A stretch of DNA of 64,000 nt from Streptomyces sp. NBC_00239 (GTDB taxonomy: Bacteria > Actinomycetota > Actinomycetes > Streptomycetales > Streptomycetaceae). The stretch's first letter is position 1. Each line of letters starts with the position of its first letter. Of the stretch, positions 16,101 through 24,548 are shown piece after piece. The position numbers and the translations under genes are program-made. The notes below the pieces were generated by a model. The model was not told the origin of the DNA and searched no databases. It saw nothing but the letters and a program-made list of their open reading frames with translations. Location of the stretch: assembly GCF_036194065.1 (NCBI RefSeq), contig NZ_CP108095.1, positions 7,688,001 through 7,752,000 on the forward strand. Reading direction: 5' to 3'.

Positions 16101-17564
16101 ATGAGGCGGACCGGGCATTCGATCGCGGCGATGGCGCTCGCGGCGCTGATGGGGGTGGCCGGGCTCGGCGCCCCGGCCTCCGCGGACGCCGGGAGCGGCA
16201 CCGAGCGTGTGGCCGAGGGCCCCGCCGGGCGCGCTCCCGCAGGCACGGCCGAGGGCACGGCTGCGGGCACGGCTGTCGGCGCGGCCCCCTCCGCGCCGGC
16301 GTACCGCGTCGCCCTGCGCGCGGACGACACCGGCACCCGTTGGACCGGCCGCGAGACGGTCACGTTCGGCAACCGGTCCGCCACGCCGCTGCGCGAGGTC
16401 TACGTCCGGCTGTGGGGCAACGGCACCGACGGCTGCGGTACGGCGCAGGCGCCCTCCCCGGTCCGGATCGGCCGCGTCACCGGCGGTACCCGGGGCGCGC
16501 TGTCGGTCGGCTGTACCGCGGTGCGCATCGCGCTGCCCGCGCCGCTGCCGCCCGGCGGCCGGGCCACGGTCGGCTTCGACGTCTCGATCACCGTCCCCGA
16601 CCGGATGCACCGCTTCGGCCGCGACGGCGCCCACCGCTACCTCGGCAACGCCCTGCCGGTGCTCGCCGTACGGGACGGCCGCGGCTGGCACCTGGACCCC
16701 CACGTCGACAGCGGCGAGAGCTACTACACGCTGGCCTCCGACTTCCGGGTCACCCTCGACCACCCGGCCGCGCTGAAGGTCCCCGCGACCGGGGTCACGA
16801 CCACCCGGCCGGGCGCCCCCGGGCATACCGTCACCACCAGCGTGGCCCGCCGGGTGCGGGACTTCGCGTGGGCGGCGGGCCCGTTCCGCAGCGGTGTGGC
16901 GACCTCGCCGGGCGGCGTCACGGTGCGTTCCTACTGGACGGCCGGCACCCCCGACGCCTGGGTGGCGGCTTCCCGCGCCGAGGCGGTCCGCGCCATCGAC
17001 GGCCTCGGCAAGCGCTTCGGCCGCTACCCCTACGGCGAGGTCGACGCGGTCATCAGCGACCGGTTCGCGCCCATCGGCAGCATGGAGTACCCGGGCCTGG
17101 TCCTGGTGTGGGCGGACGAGACCGGCAGCGGTACGGCCCACGAGCTGGCCCACCAGTGGTGGTACGGGATCGTCGGCAACGACGAATACGCGTCGCCGTG
17201 GCTGGACGAGGCGTTCGCCACCTACTCCGCCGACCTGCTCAACGGCGACGACGGCGCCTATTGCGCGGACATCGTCAGCTGGGAGGACGACACCCAGGCG
17301 GTCACCAACCCGATGGGCTACTGGGCCGCCTACGGCCGGGGCTGGCACCGCTTCGTCTACTTCAACGGCGGGTGCGCGCTGCACGACCTGGAGAAGGTGT
17401 TGGGCGCCCCGGCGATGGCAGCCATGCTGAAGCGCTACGCGCGCGACCACTGGTACGGGGTCTCCACCACCACCGCCTTCCAGCGGGCGGCCCAGGCGGC
17501 GACACCCACCGACCTCACGTCGTTCTGGCGTGAACACCGCATCCGCACGGAAAAGACTTCATGA
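16101..17564 (+). CDS. Secreted M1-family zinc metallopeptidase
   Basis: 487 aa. Signal peptide 1-28 (MRRTGHSIAAMALAALMGVAGLG, cleavage near ASA), Ala/Gly linker, M1 N-terminal beta domain about 68-250, catalytic domain about 260-480. Zinc site HELAH (His347, His351) with Glu370 in WLDEAFATYSADLL, 19 residues on, as expected. GSMEYPG matches the GAMEN substrate loop with Ser for Ala and Tyr for N. The length is shorter than classical PepN (about 850 aa), so this is a compact secreted form. An extracellular aminopeptidase-like role is likely. Confidence 0.9.
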   Translation: MRRTGHSIAAMALAALMGVAGLGAPASADAGSGTERVAEGPAGRAPAGTAEGTAAGTAVGAAPSAPAYRVALRADDTGTRWTGRETVTFGNRSATPLREVYVRLWGNGTDGCGTAQAPSPVRIGRVTGGTRGALSVGCTAVRIALPAPLPPGGRATVGFDVSITVPDRMHRFGRDGAHRYLGNALPVLAVRDGRGWHLDPHVDSGESYYTLASDFRVTLDHPAALKVPATGVTTTRPGAPGHTVTTSVARRVRDFAWAAGPFRSGVATSPGGVTVRSYWTAGTPDAWVAASRAEAVRAIDGLGKRFGRYPYGEVDAVISDRFAPIGSMEYPGLVLVWADETGSGTAHELAHQWWYGIVGNDEYASPWLDEAFATYSADLLNGDDGAYCADIVSWEDDTQAVTNPMGYWAAYGRGWHRFVYFNGGCALHDLEKVLGAPAMAAMLKRYARDHWYGVSTTTAFQRAAQAATPTDLTSFWREHRIRTEKTS

Positions 17565-17600
17565 CGGCCGGGGGGACGCGGGCAGGCGAGGGGGAACGCG

Positions 17601-19262
17601 GTGTCGCAACCGTCCTGGGGGGCGTTGTGGAAGTGCAGGCAGGCGTGGCTCGAAGGGGTTTCGCAGCTGAACCGTGGGAACACGGCCGTGGCAGCCGAGA
17701 TGTTCGGCGTGGCCGTCTCGCACAACCCTGAGGCGGCCGACGCCTGGCTCGGGCTCCACGCCTCGGGGGTGCGGCGGGACGAGGCGCTGGAGGCGATGGA
17801 CCGGCACGCGCACTCTTTCGGCGCTCTCCGCTGGAAACTCGGGAAGCCGCTGGCCTCACGGTTCGCGATCAGCCGGTACGTGACCTCCCGCCTGGACGGG
17901 CCCCGCGACCTCTGGCTCGCCGTCGTGGCGAAACAGCTGGACGAAGGCTGGTGGGACCTGGCGCGGCAGCGGCTGTCCTCGGCCGTGCTCGACTGCGACG
18001 AAACGCGGTTCCTGTGTGCGCGGTACGCCCACCTGACGCGGGACTGGGCCCGCCTCGCGGCCATCGCCGAGCCGATTCGCGACCCCCTGCTGCGAGACCA
18101 GTCGCAGCTCTACGTCGCCTTCGGCCTGGTGGAGCAGGGTTTCCTCCGCCAGGCGCTCAGGGTGCTCGACCCACTGCCGCAGGCGCTCGGCACGCAGATG
18201 GAGTTCCTTCGCGAAGTCGCCGACCTGCGCGGTCGCATCGAGGGAGGGTCCGCCGCCGGTCCGGTGTCCGGCGGGGTGTACGTGGAGTCGATCACCGGCT
18301 CGGCGCCGTTCCGTACCCCGGGGACCGGAGGTGACCGGGCGGGCTCGCCGGCCCGGGAGAGCGGATCGGCGCCCAGCGCCGAACAACGTACGGCGATGCT
18401 CGACGAGGCCATGGCCGAACTCGACGCGATGGTGGGGCTGGAGCCGGTGAAGCGGCAGGTGCGCGAGTTGTGCGCGCGGCTGAGGATGGCCGCGATCCGC
18501 CGCGACCAAGGCGTCGGCGCGCCACCGGAACCGGAGCACCTGGTGTTCGCGGGGCCGCCCGGCACGGGCAAGACGAGCGTGGCGAGAATCGTCGGCAAGG
18601 TCTTCGCGGGGCTCGGCCTGCTGGAGCGCGGCCATCTCGTCGAGGCCTCGCGGGTCGACCTCGTGGGACAGCACCTCGGGTCGACGGCCCTGAAGACCAC
18701 CGGCGTCATCGACTCGGCCGTGGACGGTGTCCTCTTCATCGACGAGGCCTACGCGCTGGTCAACTCGGGGTACTCGGGCGGCGACGCCTTCGGCACGGAG
18801 GCCGTTCAGGTGTTGCTCAAGCGTGCCGAGGACGACCGGCACCGGCTGGTGATCGTGCTCGCCGGGTACCCGGACGAGATGGACCGGCTGCTGTCCGCCA
18901 ACCCCGGGCTGGCCTCCCGCTTCTCCACCCAGGTGGTCTTCCCGGCGTACTCGGCCGACGAGCTCGTGACCATCGTGGAGTCGTTCCTCGGGAGTCAGGG
19001 CGATGCGCTCACCGAGGACGGCGAGGTCGCCCTGCGGGCATGCTGTGAAGTCGTGGTCGCCGACGGGCTGATCAACCAGCTCGGCAACGGCCGGTTCGCC
19101 CGGGAACTCGCCCGCAAGGCCGCCGCCGTGCGGGACCTGCGCGTACACGACCTGCACGGCAGCTCCGGGACCCCCTCGCTGGAGGAGGTGACCACGCTCC
19201 TTGCGGGCGACGTCATGGACGCGTACCAGGAACTCAAGGGGGGCCTTCCGCCGACCGCCTGA
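17601..19262 (+). CDS. EccA/CbxX-like AAA ATPase with TPR N-terminus
   Basis: 553 aa. N-terminal helical TPR-like half (1-215), a disordered linker (216-262), and an AAA domain (265-530): Walker A GPPGTGKT (318-325), Walker B VLFIDEAYAL with Asp381/Glu382, sensor 1 in VIVLAGYPDEMDRLL, and Arg finger region NPGLASRFSTQ. This is the layout of EccA of type VII secretion and of CbxX/CfxQ. No EccB-E, EsxA/B or mycosin gene is in the window, so it is an orphan. GTG 17601 follows GAGGGGGAA. It starts 36 nt after the peptidase stop and may be co-transcribed with it. Confidence 0.88.
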   Translation: MSQPSWGALWKCRQAWLEGVSQLNRGNTAVAAEMFGVAVSHNPEAADAWLGLHASGVRRDEALEAMDRHAHSFGALRWKLGKPLASRFAISRYVTSRLDGPRDLWLAVVAKQLDEGWWDLARQRLSSAVLDCDETRFLCARYAHLTRDWARLAAIAEPIRDPLLRDQSQLYVAFGLVEQGFLRQALRVLDPLPQALGTQMEFLREVADLRGRIEGGSAAGPVSGGVYVESITGSAPFRTPGTGGDRAGSPARESGSAPSAEQRTAMLDEAMAELDAMVGLEPVKRQVRELCARLRMAAIRRDQGVGAPPEPEHLVFAGPPGTGKTSVARIVGKVFAGLGLLERGHLVEASRVDLVGQHLGSTALKTTGVIDSAVDGVLFIDEAYALVNSGYSGGDAFGTEAVQVLLKRAEDDRHRLVIVLAGYPDEMDRLLSANPGLASRFSTQVVFPAYSADELVTIVESFLGSQGDALTEDGEVALRACCEVVVADGLINQLGNGRFARELARKAAAVRDLRVHDLHGSSGTPSLEEVTTLLAGDVMDAYQELKGGLPPTA

Positions 19263-19278
19263 CCACACGTGCGCCCGG

Positions 19279-20121
19279 TCACGTCACGTTCAGGTCGGTG
19301 TCGAGCAGGTGGTGGTCCGAGTACGGGCTGGGACCCACGCGGTGCCCGAGCGGGGCGATGCCCCGCAGGAAGACGTAGTCGAACTTGAGCTGCCAGTCGG
19401 TGGTCGGCTCGCAGTCGCCGGCGGACGAGGGACGGCAGCGGGGGTCCGTGTCCGCGGCCAGTGCCCACATCCCGGCGAGTTCGGAGGCGCCCGGCACGGC
19501 GTTGAAGTCGCCGAGCACGATCGCGCGGTCGTGCCGGGCGACGTCCGCGGCGAGTACGGCGGTCTGCTCCGCACGGACCGCCTCCTGACGCCGTTGGGCA
19601 AGGTGCGTGTTGAAGACCCGGACCGGCCGGCCGCCCACCGTGGTGGTCACCGCCATGTACCCGCGGTCCTCGGATCCGCCGTGGGGGTATTCCACGGTGA
19701 CGAGGTCTGCCATCGGCGCCGCCGAGAGCAGCGCCTGGCCGAAGGCCCCCGCGCTCCACGGCAGGCCCCCGCAGCGGCTCCAATTGCCGAGAACCGACCC
19801 GTACTCGACGTGGTACACCAGCCCGTACGTGTTCTCCAGGTGGTCCCGGATCATCTCGACGTCCCGCACGCACGCTTCCTGCATGCCGATGACCTGGGGC
19901 GCGCGGGCGGCGATCTCCGCGGCCCGGTCGATGTTGCTCGCCGAGCACGGGTTGCAGATGTTCCACGTCATGACCCGGTTCGGCACGACGTTCCTGACGT
20001 CCTTGTCGGGCAGCGACCTGGCGACGCGGGCGTCACCCGGCGCACTGGGGCCGACGAGCACCATGCCGGCCCCGGCCACGATCACGGCGCCCGCGAACAG
20101 GCGCATGCCCTTGCCGAACAC
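19279..20121 (-). CDS. Secreted endonuclease/exonuclease/phosphatase family protein
   Basis: 280 aa. Signal peptide 1-32. EEP fold motifs: MTWNICN (metal Asn), IGMQEA (metal Glu), AVVLGDFNAV-type IVLGDFNAVPG, and C-terminal YSDHHLLDTDL with the catalytic SDHH. These are the residues of secreted DNase I-like and sphingomyelinase-like phosphodiesterases. Substrate cannot be told. GAGGAG stands before GTG 20121. Convergent with the AAA ATPase gene, 16 nt apart. Confidence 0.88.
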   Translation of the reverse strand: MFGKGMRLFAGAVIVAGAGMVLVGPSAPGDARVARSLPDKDVRNVVPNRVMTWNICNPCSASNIDRAAEIAARAPQVIGMQEACVRDVEMIRDHLENTYGLVYHVEYGSVLGNWSRCGGLPWSAGAFGQALLSAAPMADLVTVEYPHGGSEDRGYMAVTTTVGGRPVRVFNTHLAQRRQEAVRAEQTAVLAADVARHDRAIVLGDFNAVPGASELAGMWALAADTDPRCRPSSAGDCEPTTDWQLKFDYVFLRGIAPLGHRVGPSPYSDHHLLDTDLNVT

Positions 20122-20330
20122 CCTCGCTCCTCACCGTGGACAGCCACCGCATCCGACGTCTCCGTTCCCGAGGTTAGGGGACGGAGTCCGCGGCGACGCA
20201 CGCGGTGTGCCGACGGCCCGGTCCACGGGGGTCCGAGGGGCGCAGGCCGTGCTCGCCGTGCTCGCCCGGTGGCGCCCGCCCGTGCCCGCCCGGTCGTGCT
20301 CGCGCGTTTTCGAACAGTAGGGTGACCAGG

Positions 20331-21509
20331 GTGAACACCTCCTCGCTCCCGCGTTCCTTCCGGCTGCTCGTGACAGGCGGAGGGACCGGCGGTCATACGT
20401 ATCCGGCACTGACGGCGATCCGTGCCCTGCAGGGACGCCTCGCGGCCGCGGGCAGCACGCTGGACGTGCTGTGGATCGGTACCGCGGACGGCCTTGAGGC
20501 GCGCGTCGCCCCGGCGGAGGGGATCGCGTTCAAGACGGTGGCCACGGGCAAGATCCGCCGGTCGTCGAACCCGCTCAAGATGCTGTCCGCCGCGAACATG
20601 AAGGACATGGCCAAGGTGCCGCTCGGCGTGGCGCAGGCCCGGTCGATCGTGTCCGAGTTCCGGCCGGACGTCGTCCTCGCGACGGGCGGGTACGTGGCCG
20701 TCCCGGCGGGGCTGGCCGCGCGGATGTGCCGGCGACCGCTGGTCCTGCACGAGCAGACGGTCCGGCTGGGCCTGGCCAACCGCAAGCTCGCGAGTTCGGC
20801 CACGCGCATCGCGGTGTCCTCGGAGTCCTCGCTGCCGCTGCTCCCCGCCGACGTGCGGGGGCGGGCGGTCGTCACGGGCAACCCGGTACGGCCCGAGGTG
20901 CTGACCGGCCACCCCGACAAGGCCGTCCAGGCGCTGGCGCTGCACGGGTTCGACCGGCGGCTGCCGACGGTGTACGTCACCGGCGGCGCCCAGGGCGCCC
21001 AGCAGATCAACGGCGTCGTCCGCGACGCGCTCCCGTGGCTGCTGAGCCACGCGAACGTCATCCACCAGTGCGGTCCGGCGAACGTCGACGAACTCCGGGG
21101 CGCCGCCGCGAGCCTCCACCCGGTCCTGGCCGGGCGGTACCACCTGACGGGGTTCGTCGGGCCCGAGCTGCCGGACGTACTCGCGCTGGCCGACGTCGTG
21201 GTGTCCCGCAGCGGGGCCGGAACGCTGGCGGAGCTGACGGCGCTGGGCAAGCCGGCCGTGTTCGTGCCGCTCGCCACGTCGGCGGGCAACGAGCAGGCCC
21301 ACAACGCCCGGCACCTGGCCGACGCGGGCGCGGCCGTCGCGCTCCTGGGCGAGGTCACGGTGCAGACCCTGCAGGAAGCGGTGGGCCCGCTCCTCACCGA
21401 CCCCACGCGCCGGGCGGCCATGGCCCAGCAGGCCCGTGCGTACGGGCGGCCGGACGCCGCGGACCGTCTGGTGGACGTCCTCCTCGCCGCGGCGGCGGCC
21501 AACGGCTGA
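20331..21509 (+). CDS. MurG-like GT28 glycosyltransferase, orphan paralogue
   Basis: 392 aa GT-B fold. N-terminal VTGGGTGGHTYPAL (the MurG glycine loop), DVVLATGGYVAVP, LVLHEQTVRLGLANRKLA; C-terminal donor site VSRSGAGTLAELTALGKPAVFVPL and NEQAHNARHL. True MurG adds GlcNAc from UDP-GlcNAc to lipid I. Here the acceptor-site HEQN has Thr for Asn, and no dcw-cluster genes are near, so a paralogue acting on another lipid or antibiotic acceptor is possible. GTG 20331 has AGGGTG upstream; GTG 20322 is an alternative. There is no signal peptide: a membrane-associated cytoplasmic enzyme is expected. Confidence 0.87.
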   Translation: MNTSSLPRSFRLLVTGGGTGGHTYPALTAIRALQGRLAAAGSTLDVLWIGTADGLEARVAPAEGIAFKTVATGKIRRSSNPLKMLSAANMKDMAKVPLGVAQARSIVSEFRPDVVLATGGYVAVPAGLAARMCRRPLVLHEQTVRLGLANRKLASSATRIAVSSESSLPLLPADVRGRAVVTGNPVRPEVLTGHPDKAVQALALHGFDRRLPTVYVTGGAQGAQQINGVVRDALPWLLSHANVIHQCGPANVDELRGAAASLHPVLAGRYHLTGFVGPELPDVLALADVVVSRSGAGTLAELTALGKPAVFVPLATSAGNEQAHNARHLADAGAAVALLGEVTVQTLQEAVGPLLTDPTRRAAMAQQARAYGRPDAADRLVDVLLAAAAANG

Positions 21510-21657
21510 CCGGCCGCCCCCTCCCCGCGCGGCCGCCCCGGAGGTACGGCGGCCGCCCGGGGCCTTCGGCGGGTGGGGCGGGGGTAGGGTGCGGGGCACG
21601 GGCGGGGGTGGTGGATCGATCGGGCACGCCCCCGCGAGACTCTCGCAGGGGGAGATC

Positions 21658-23457
21658 TTGTTCTCTACACGTCTCATGGGTTCGGGCCGGGTCGCGACCG
21701 GTACGGCCCTCGCGCTCTGCGCCGGGCTGCTGTTAGCGGGGCCCAGCGCGGCCGCCGGCGGCGGGACGGCCGGGCCTCCGGCCGGTCCGAGCGCGACGCA
21801 GGATCAGAATCAGACGCAGGCGCCGAACCGGGCACGGGCGCAGCGGAACCGACCGGCGGGCACCCTCGCGGAGGACGCCTTCGGGCCGGCCGCGGCCGGC
21901 GGGGTCCGGGCCGCTGCCAGGGCCAAGCCGCTGCACGACATCGACCTCGACGGCGTCAGCGACCTCATATCGCAGGAGAACGACGGCTCGACCTACGCCT
22001 GGCCCACCAGGACCGGCTCCGAGCCCAAGCCGTTCCTCGTCAAGTCCACTGATCCGAACGAACAGTTCGTCGACTTCATCCCCGTGGGCAACCTGGGCGC
22101 GGAACTCTATCCGGAGCTGCTCACCCTGTCGGCCGACGGCCGGCTCTCCCTCTCCTCGGCGATCCCGGACCGTACGACGACCCCGTACTGGGTGGGGCGC
22201 GGCTGGCAGGTCTACAACCGGATCATCGCGCCCGGCGACGTGACCCGCGACGGCAAGCCCGACGTGCTGGCCCGCACGCCGTCCGGGGACCTCTACCTCT
22301 ACAAGGGCACCGGCCGGCTGAAGCCGGACCCGTTCAGCCCGCGCGTCAAGGTCGGCAACGGCTGGGGCATCTACGACCAGGTCATCGGCGCCAACGACGT
22401 CGACGGCGACGGCACCGGAGACGTCCTGGCCCGTTCGCTGGACGGCACGCTGTGGTTCTACAAGGGGTCGGGATCCGCGACCGCGCCGCTGCGCGCCCGC
22501 GTGAAGATCGGCACGGGCTGGAACGCGTACAACCAGATCATCGCCGCCGACGACCAGAACGGCGACGGGCGGGCGGACCTGTACGCGCGCAAGCGGGACG
22601 GCTACGTGTACACGTACTCCGCCACGGGCGGCGGCAAGTTCGGGGCGCCCCGGCGGGGCGGCAACGGGTGGGACGGCACCTGCTTCCTCATCGGGGCGGG
22701 CACCACCCAGGTCTACGGCAAGAGCCAGAGCATCGGCATCAAGTCGGCGGACCAGAGCTGGTGGAAGTTCGAGAACACCGCGAACGGGAAGTACGCCGAG
22801 CCCTTCGAGATCGCGTGGGATCCGGGCACCAAGCCCGCCGCCGGCGGCCGCTTCTCCTACGCCACCGCGCTGCACAACCGCAATCACGCCAGCTTCCTCA
22901 CCCAGTACGGGAGCAAGCTCAGCATCGCCGGCCGGGTCGCCAGCACGAGCTGGACATACGGCACCACGGTCGGCCCCGGCGACCTGACCGGGGACGGCAA
23001 GGGCGACCTGCTGGGCATGGGCGAGGACGGGATCCTGTGGCTGCACCCCGGCGACGGGGCCTACCAGACTCGGCTCGGCGCCCGCATCAAGGTCGGCGCG
23101 GGCTGGAGCCCGTTCCGCGGCAACCTCTTCGGCGCCGGTGACTACAGCGGTGACGGCCGGGCCGACCTGCTGGCCCTCGGCACCAACGGGCTCTTCCTCT
23201 ACAAGGGCACCGGGACCGCCGCGCGCCCGTTCGAGCGCCCGGTCAAGGTCGCCGAACTCCGTGACAACTGGAGCGGATACAACCTGGTGGTCGCACCGGG
23301 CGACCTCGACGGGGACGGCAAGAGCGACCTCGTCGCCAGGGACTCCGCGGGCGACATGTGGCGCTACAGCTCCACGGGCCGCAGCGGCACGGCCACCTTC
23401 GCCGCCCGTACGAAGATCTCCAGCACGTACATGAACGTGTACAGCCCCTTCTTCTAG
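21658..23457 (+). CDS. Secreted FG-GAP/VCBS repeat protein, TTA-containing
   Basis: 599 aa. TTG start at 21658 with AGGGGGA four bases upstream; ATG 21676 lacks a ribosome site. Signal peptide about 7-37. After a low-complexity stretch come repeated calcium-loop units such as GDVTRDGKPDVLART, NDVDGDGTGDVLARS, DDQNGDGRADLYARK, GDLTGDGKGDLLGMG, GDYSGDGRADLLALG and GDLDGDGKSDLVARD, each followed by LxLYKGTG-type strands. These build a beta-propeller with Dx(D/N)xDG metal loops. The protein is extracellular and non-catalytic as seen. An in-frame TTA (21733-21735) lies in the signal peptide, implying bldA dependence. A paralogue is at 46134-48362. Confidence 0.9.
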   Translation: MFSTRLMGSGRVATGTALALCAGLLLAGPSAAAGGGTAGPPAGPSATQDQNQTQAPNRARAQRNRPAGTLAEDAFGPAAAGGVRAAARAKPLHDIDLDGVSDLISQENDGSTYAWPTRTGSEPKPFLVKSTDPNEQFVDFIPVGNLGAELYPELLTLSADGRLSLSSAIPDRTTTPYWVGRGWQVYNRIIAPGDVTRDGKPDVLARTPSGDLYLYKGTGRLKPDPFSPRVKVGNGWGIYDQVIGANDVDGDGTGDVLARSLDGTLWFYKGSGSATAPLRARVKIGTGWNAYNQIIAADDQNGDGRADLYARKRDGYVYTYSATGGGKFGAPRRGGNGWDGTCFLIGAGTTQVYGKSQSIGIKSADQSWWKFENTANGKYAEPFEIAWDPGTKPAAGGRFSYATALHNRNHASFLTQYGSKLSIAGRVASTSWTYGTTVGPGDLTGDGKGDLLGMGEDGILWLHPGDGAYQTRLGARIKVGAGWSPFRGNLFGAGDYSGDGRADLLALGTNGLFLYKGTGTAARPFERPVKVAELRDNWSGYNLVVAPGDLDGDGKSDLVARDSAGDMWRYSSTGRSGTATFAARTKISSTYMNVYSPFF

Positions 23458-23582
23458 GAGCGCCGCCGCGTACGGGGAGGCCCAGCGCGCCGCGTGCCCG
23501 CCGGGCTGCGTCGGAACGTACCGCTGGGACTCCGGGGGGACCCGGGGTCCCGCCGGTCGCAGCACCGGACACCCCCACAGCA

Positions 23583-24254
23583 CTAGATGCTGCGGGCGGT
23601 GATGTCGCCGTACGAGGTTGTCGCGCGGATGTTCAGGTCGGCGGCGGTGCCGTCGGTGTTGTTCAGCGCGTTCTGGATGCGGCCGTAGGAGGTGCTCGCG
23701 TAGAGGGTGGCGGAGGCTCCGCGGGCGGCGCCGATCGAGATCGCGCCGGACTCGGTGTGCAGGGTGACCGTGCCGCGCACGGCTTCGGCGATGGTGATGT
23801 CGCCCTGCTGGACGCTGATCTCCGCGGCGCCGTCCACGCGGCCGACCGCGATGCCGCCGGCCTGGACGGAGAGGCGGGCGCCGGCCGTCTCGTCGAGGTG
23901 GACCTGGGCCTGCGCGCCCTCGAAGACGACGTCGCCGAGGCGTCCGACGCCCCGGAACTCGCCGCTGGCGGTCTTCGCCTCGACGCCGGAGCCGGCGGGC
24001 AGCCGGACGGTCACCTCGACGGATCCGCAGTCGCCGAGGATCCGGTTCTTCGCCGGTGCGGCCCCGATCCGCAGGACGCCGTCGGCGTACGCGACCGTGA
24101 TCTGCTCGGCGGCCTGCGCGTCGCGGCTCTTCGAGGCGTTCGCGGGCAGGACCTCGACGGTGGTGGTGTCCCGGTCGGCGGCGACGAACCGGATCCGTCC
24201 GGCGGGGATGTCGAGGACGGCGGAGACGGGTGCGGAGGTCTCGAACTTGTACAT
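23583..24254 (-). CDS. DUF4097 beta-strand repeat protein
   Basis: 223 aa rich in short beta strands (VEVTVRLPAGSGVEAKTASGEF, ISVQQGDITIAEAVRG, LHTESGAISIGAARG, TSYGDITARSI), the DUF4097 adhesin-like solenoid. No signal peptide or membrane anchor. Function of the family is unknown. ATG 24254 has AAGGAGAG upstream; the ORF runs on to 24329 without another good start. Upstream lies a spacer packed with GTTGCA motifs, suggesting strong control by a regulator not encoded next door. Confidence 0.86.
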   Translation of the reverse strand: MYKFETSAPVSAVLDIPAGRIRFVAADRDTTTVEVLPANASKSRDAQAAEQITVAYADGVLRIGAAPAKNRILGDCGSVEVTVRLPAGSGVEAKTASGEFRGVGRLGDVVFEGAQAQVHLDETAGARLSVQAGGIAVGRVDGAAEISVQQGDITIAEAVRGTVTLHTESGAISIGAARGASATLYASTSYGRIQNALNNTDGTAADLNIRATTSYGDITARSI

Positions 24255-24322
24255 GGTGCTCTCCTTCTTCGGTGTTCGCGGCCACTGCCGGCCCGCCCGG
24301 TTTCTGATGATGGAAACGCTAC

Positions 24323-24509
24323 GTTGCATTCAAAGATCAGGCAACATGCTCGTTGCGTCGAATTGCTGATATCGCAGGTCAGGCAGGAGAAATCGTTGCA
24401 ATGGTCTCGCGTCTAATGCAACACGGTCGATCTCTATCGTTGCAATCAATTGGATGCGAACGCTTCGAGGGCGAATAATCGGTTGCCTGGGGCGAGGGCG
24501 GTGGTTGCA
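24323..24509. promoter_or_regulatory. Cluster of GTTGCA motifs in a divergent spacer
   Basis: GTTGCA occurs at 24323, 24395, 24439 and 24504, and its complement TGCAAC at 24418; near copies at 24340 (GGCAAC), 24352 (GTTGCG) and 24482 (GTTGCC). The copies at 24395 and 24418 form an inverted pair 17 nt apart. This AT-richer, motif-dense DNA separates DUF4097 from the binding-protein gene and looks like an operator array. Confidence 0.6.
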
Positions 24510-24548
24510 ATGGCCGGCAGTCGCATCGCCCCGGGGAGACGTCCACGC

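Noticed and set aside
17601..19262. Type VII secretion locus
   Set aside because: Only the EccA-like ATPase is present; no EccB-E, Esx or mycosin gene in the window.
23537..23551. Terminator GGGACCC-G-GGGTCCC between FG-GAP and DUF4097 genes
   Set aside because: A one-base loop is not a workable hairpin, and shortening the stem leaves it weak.
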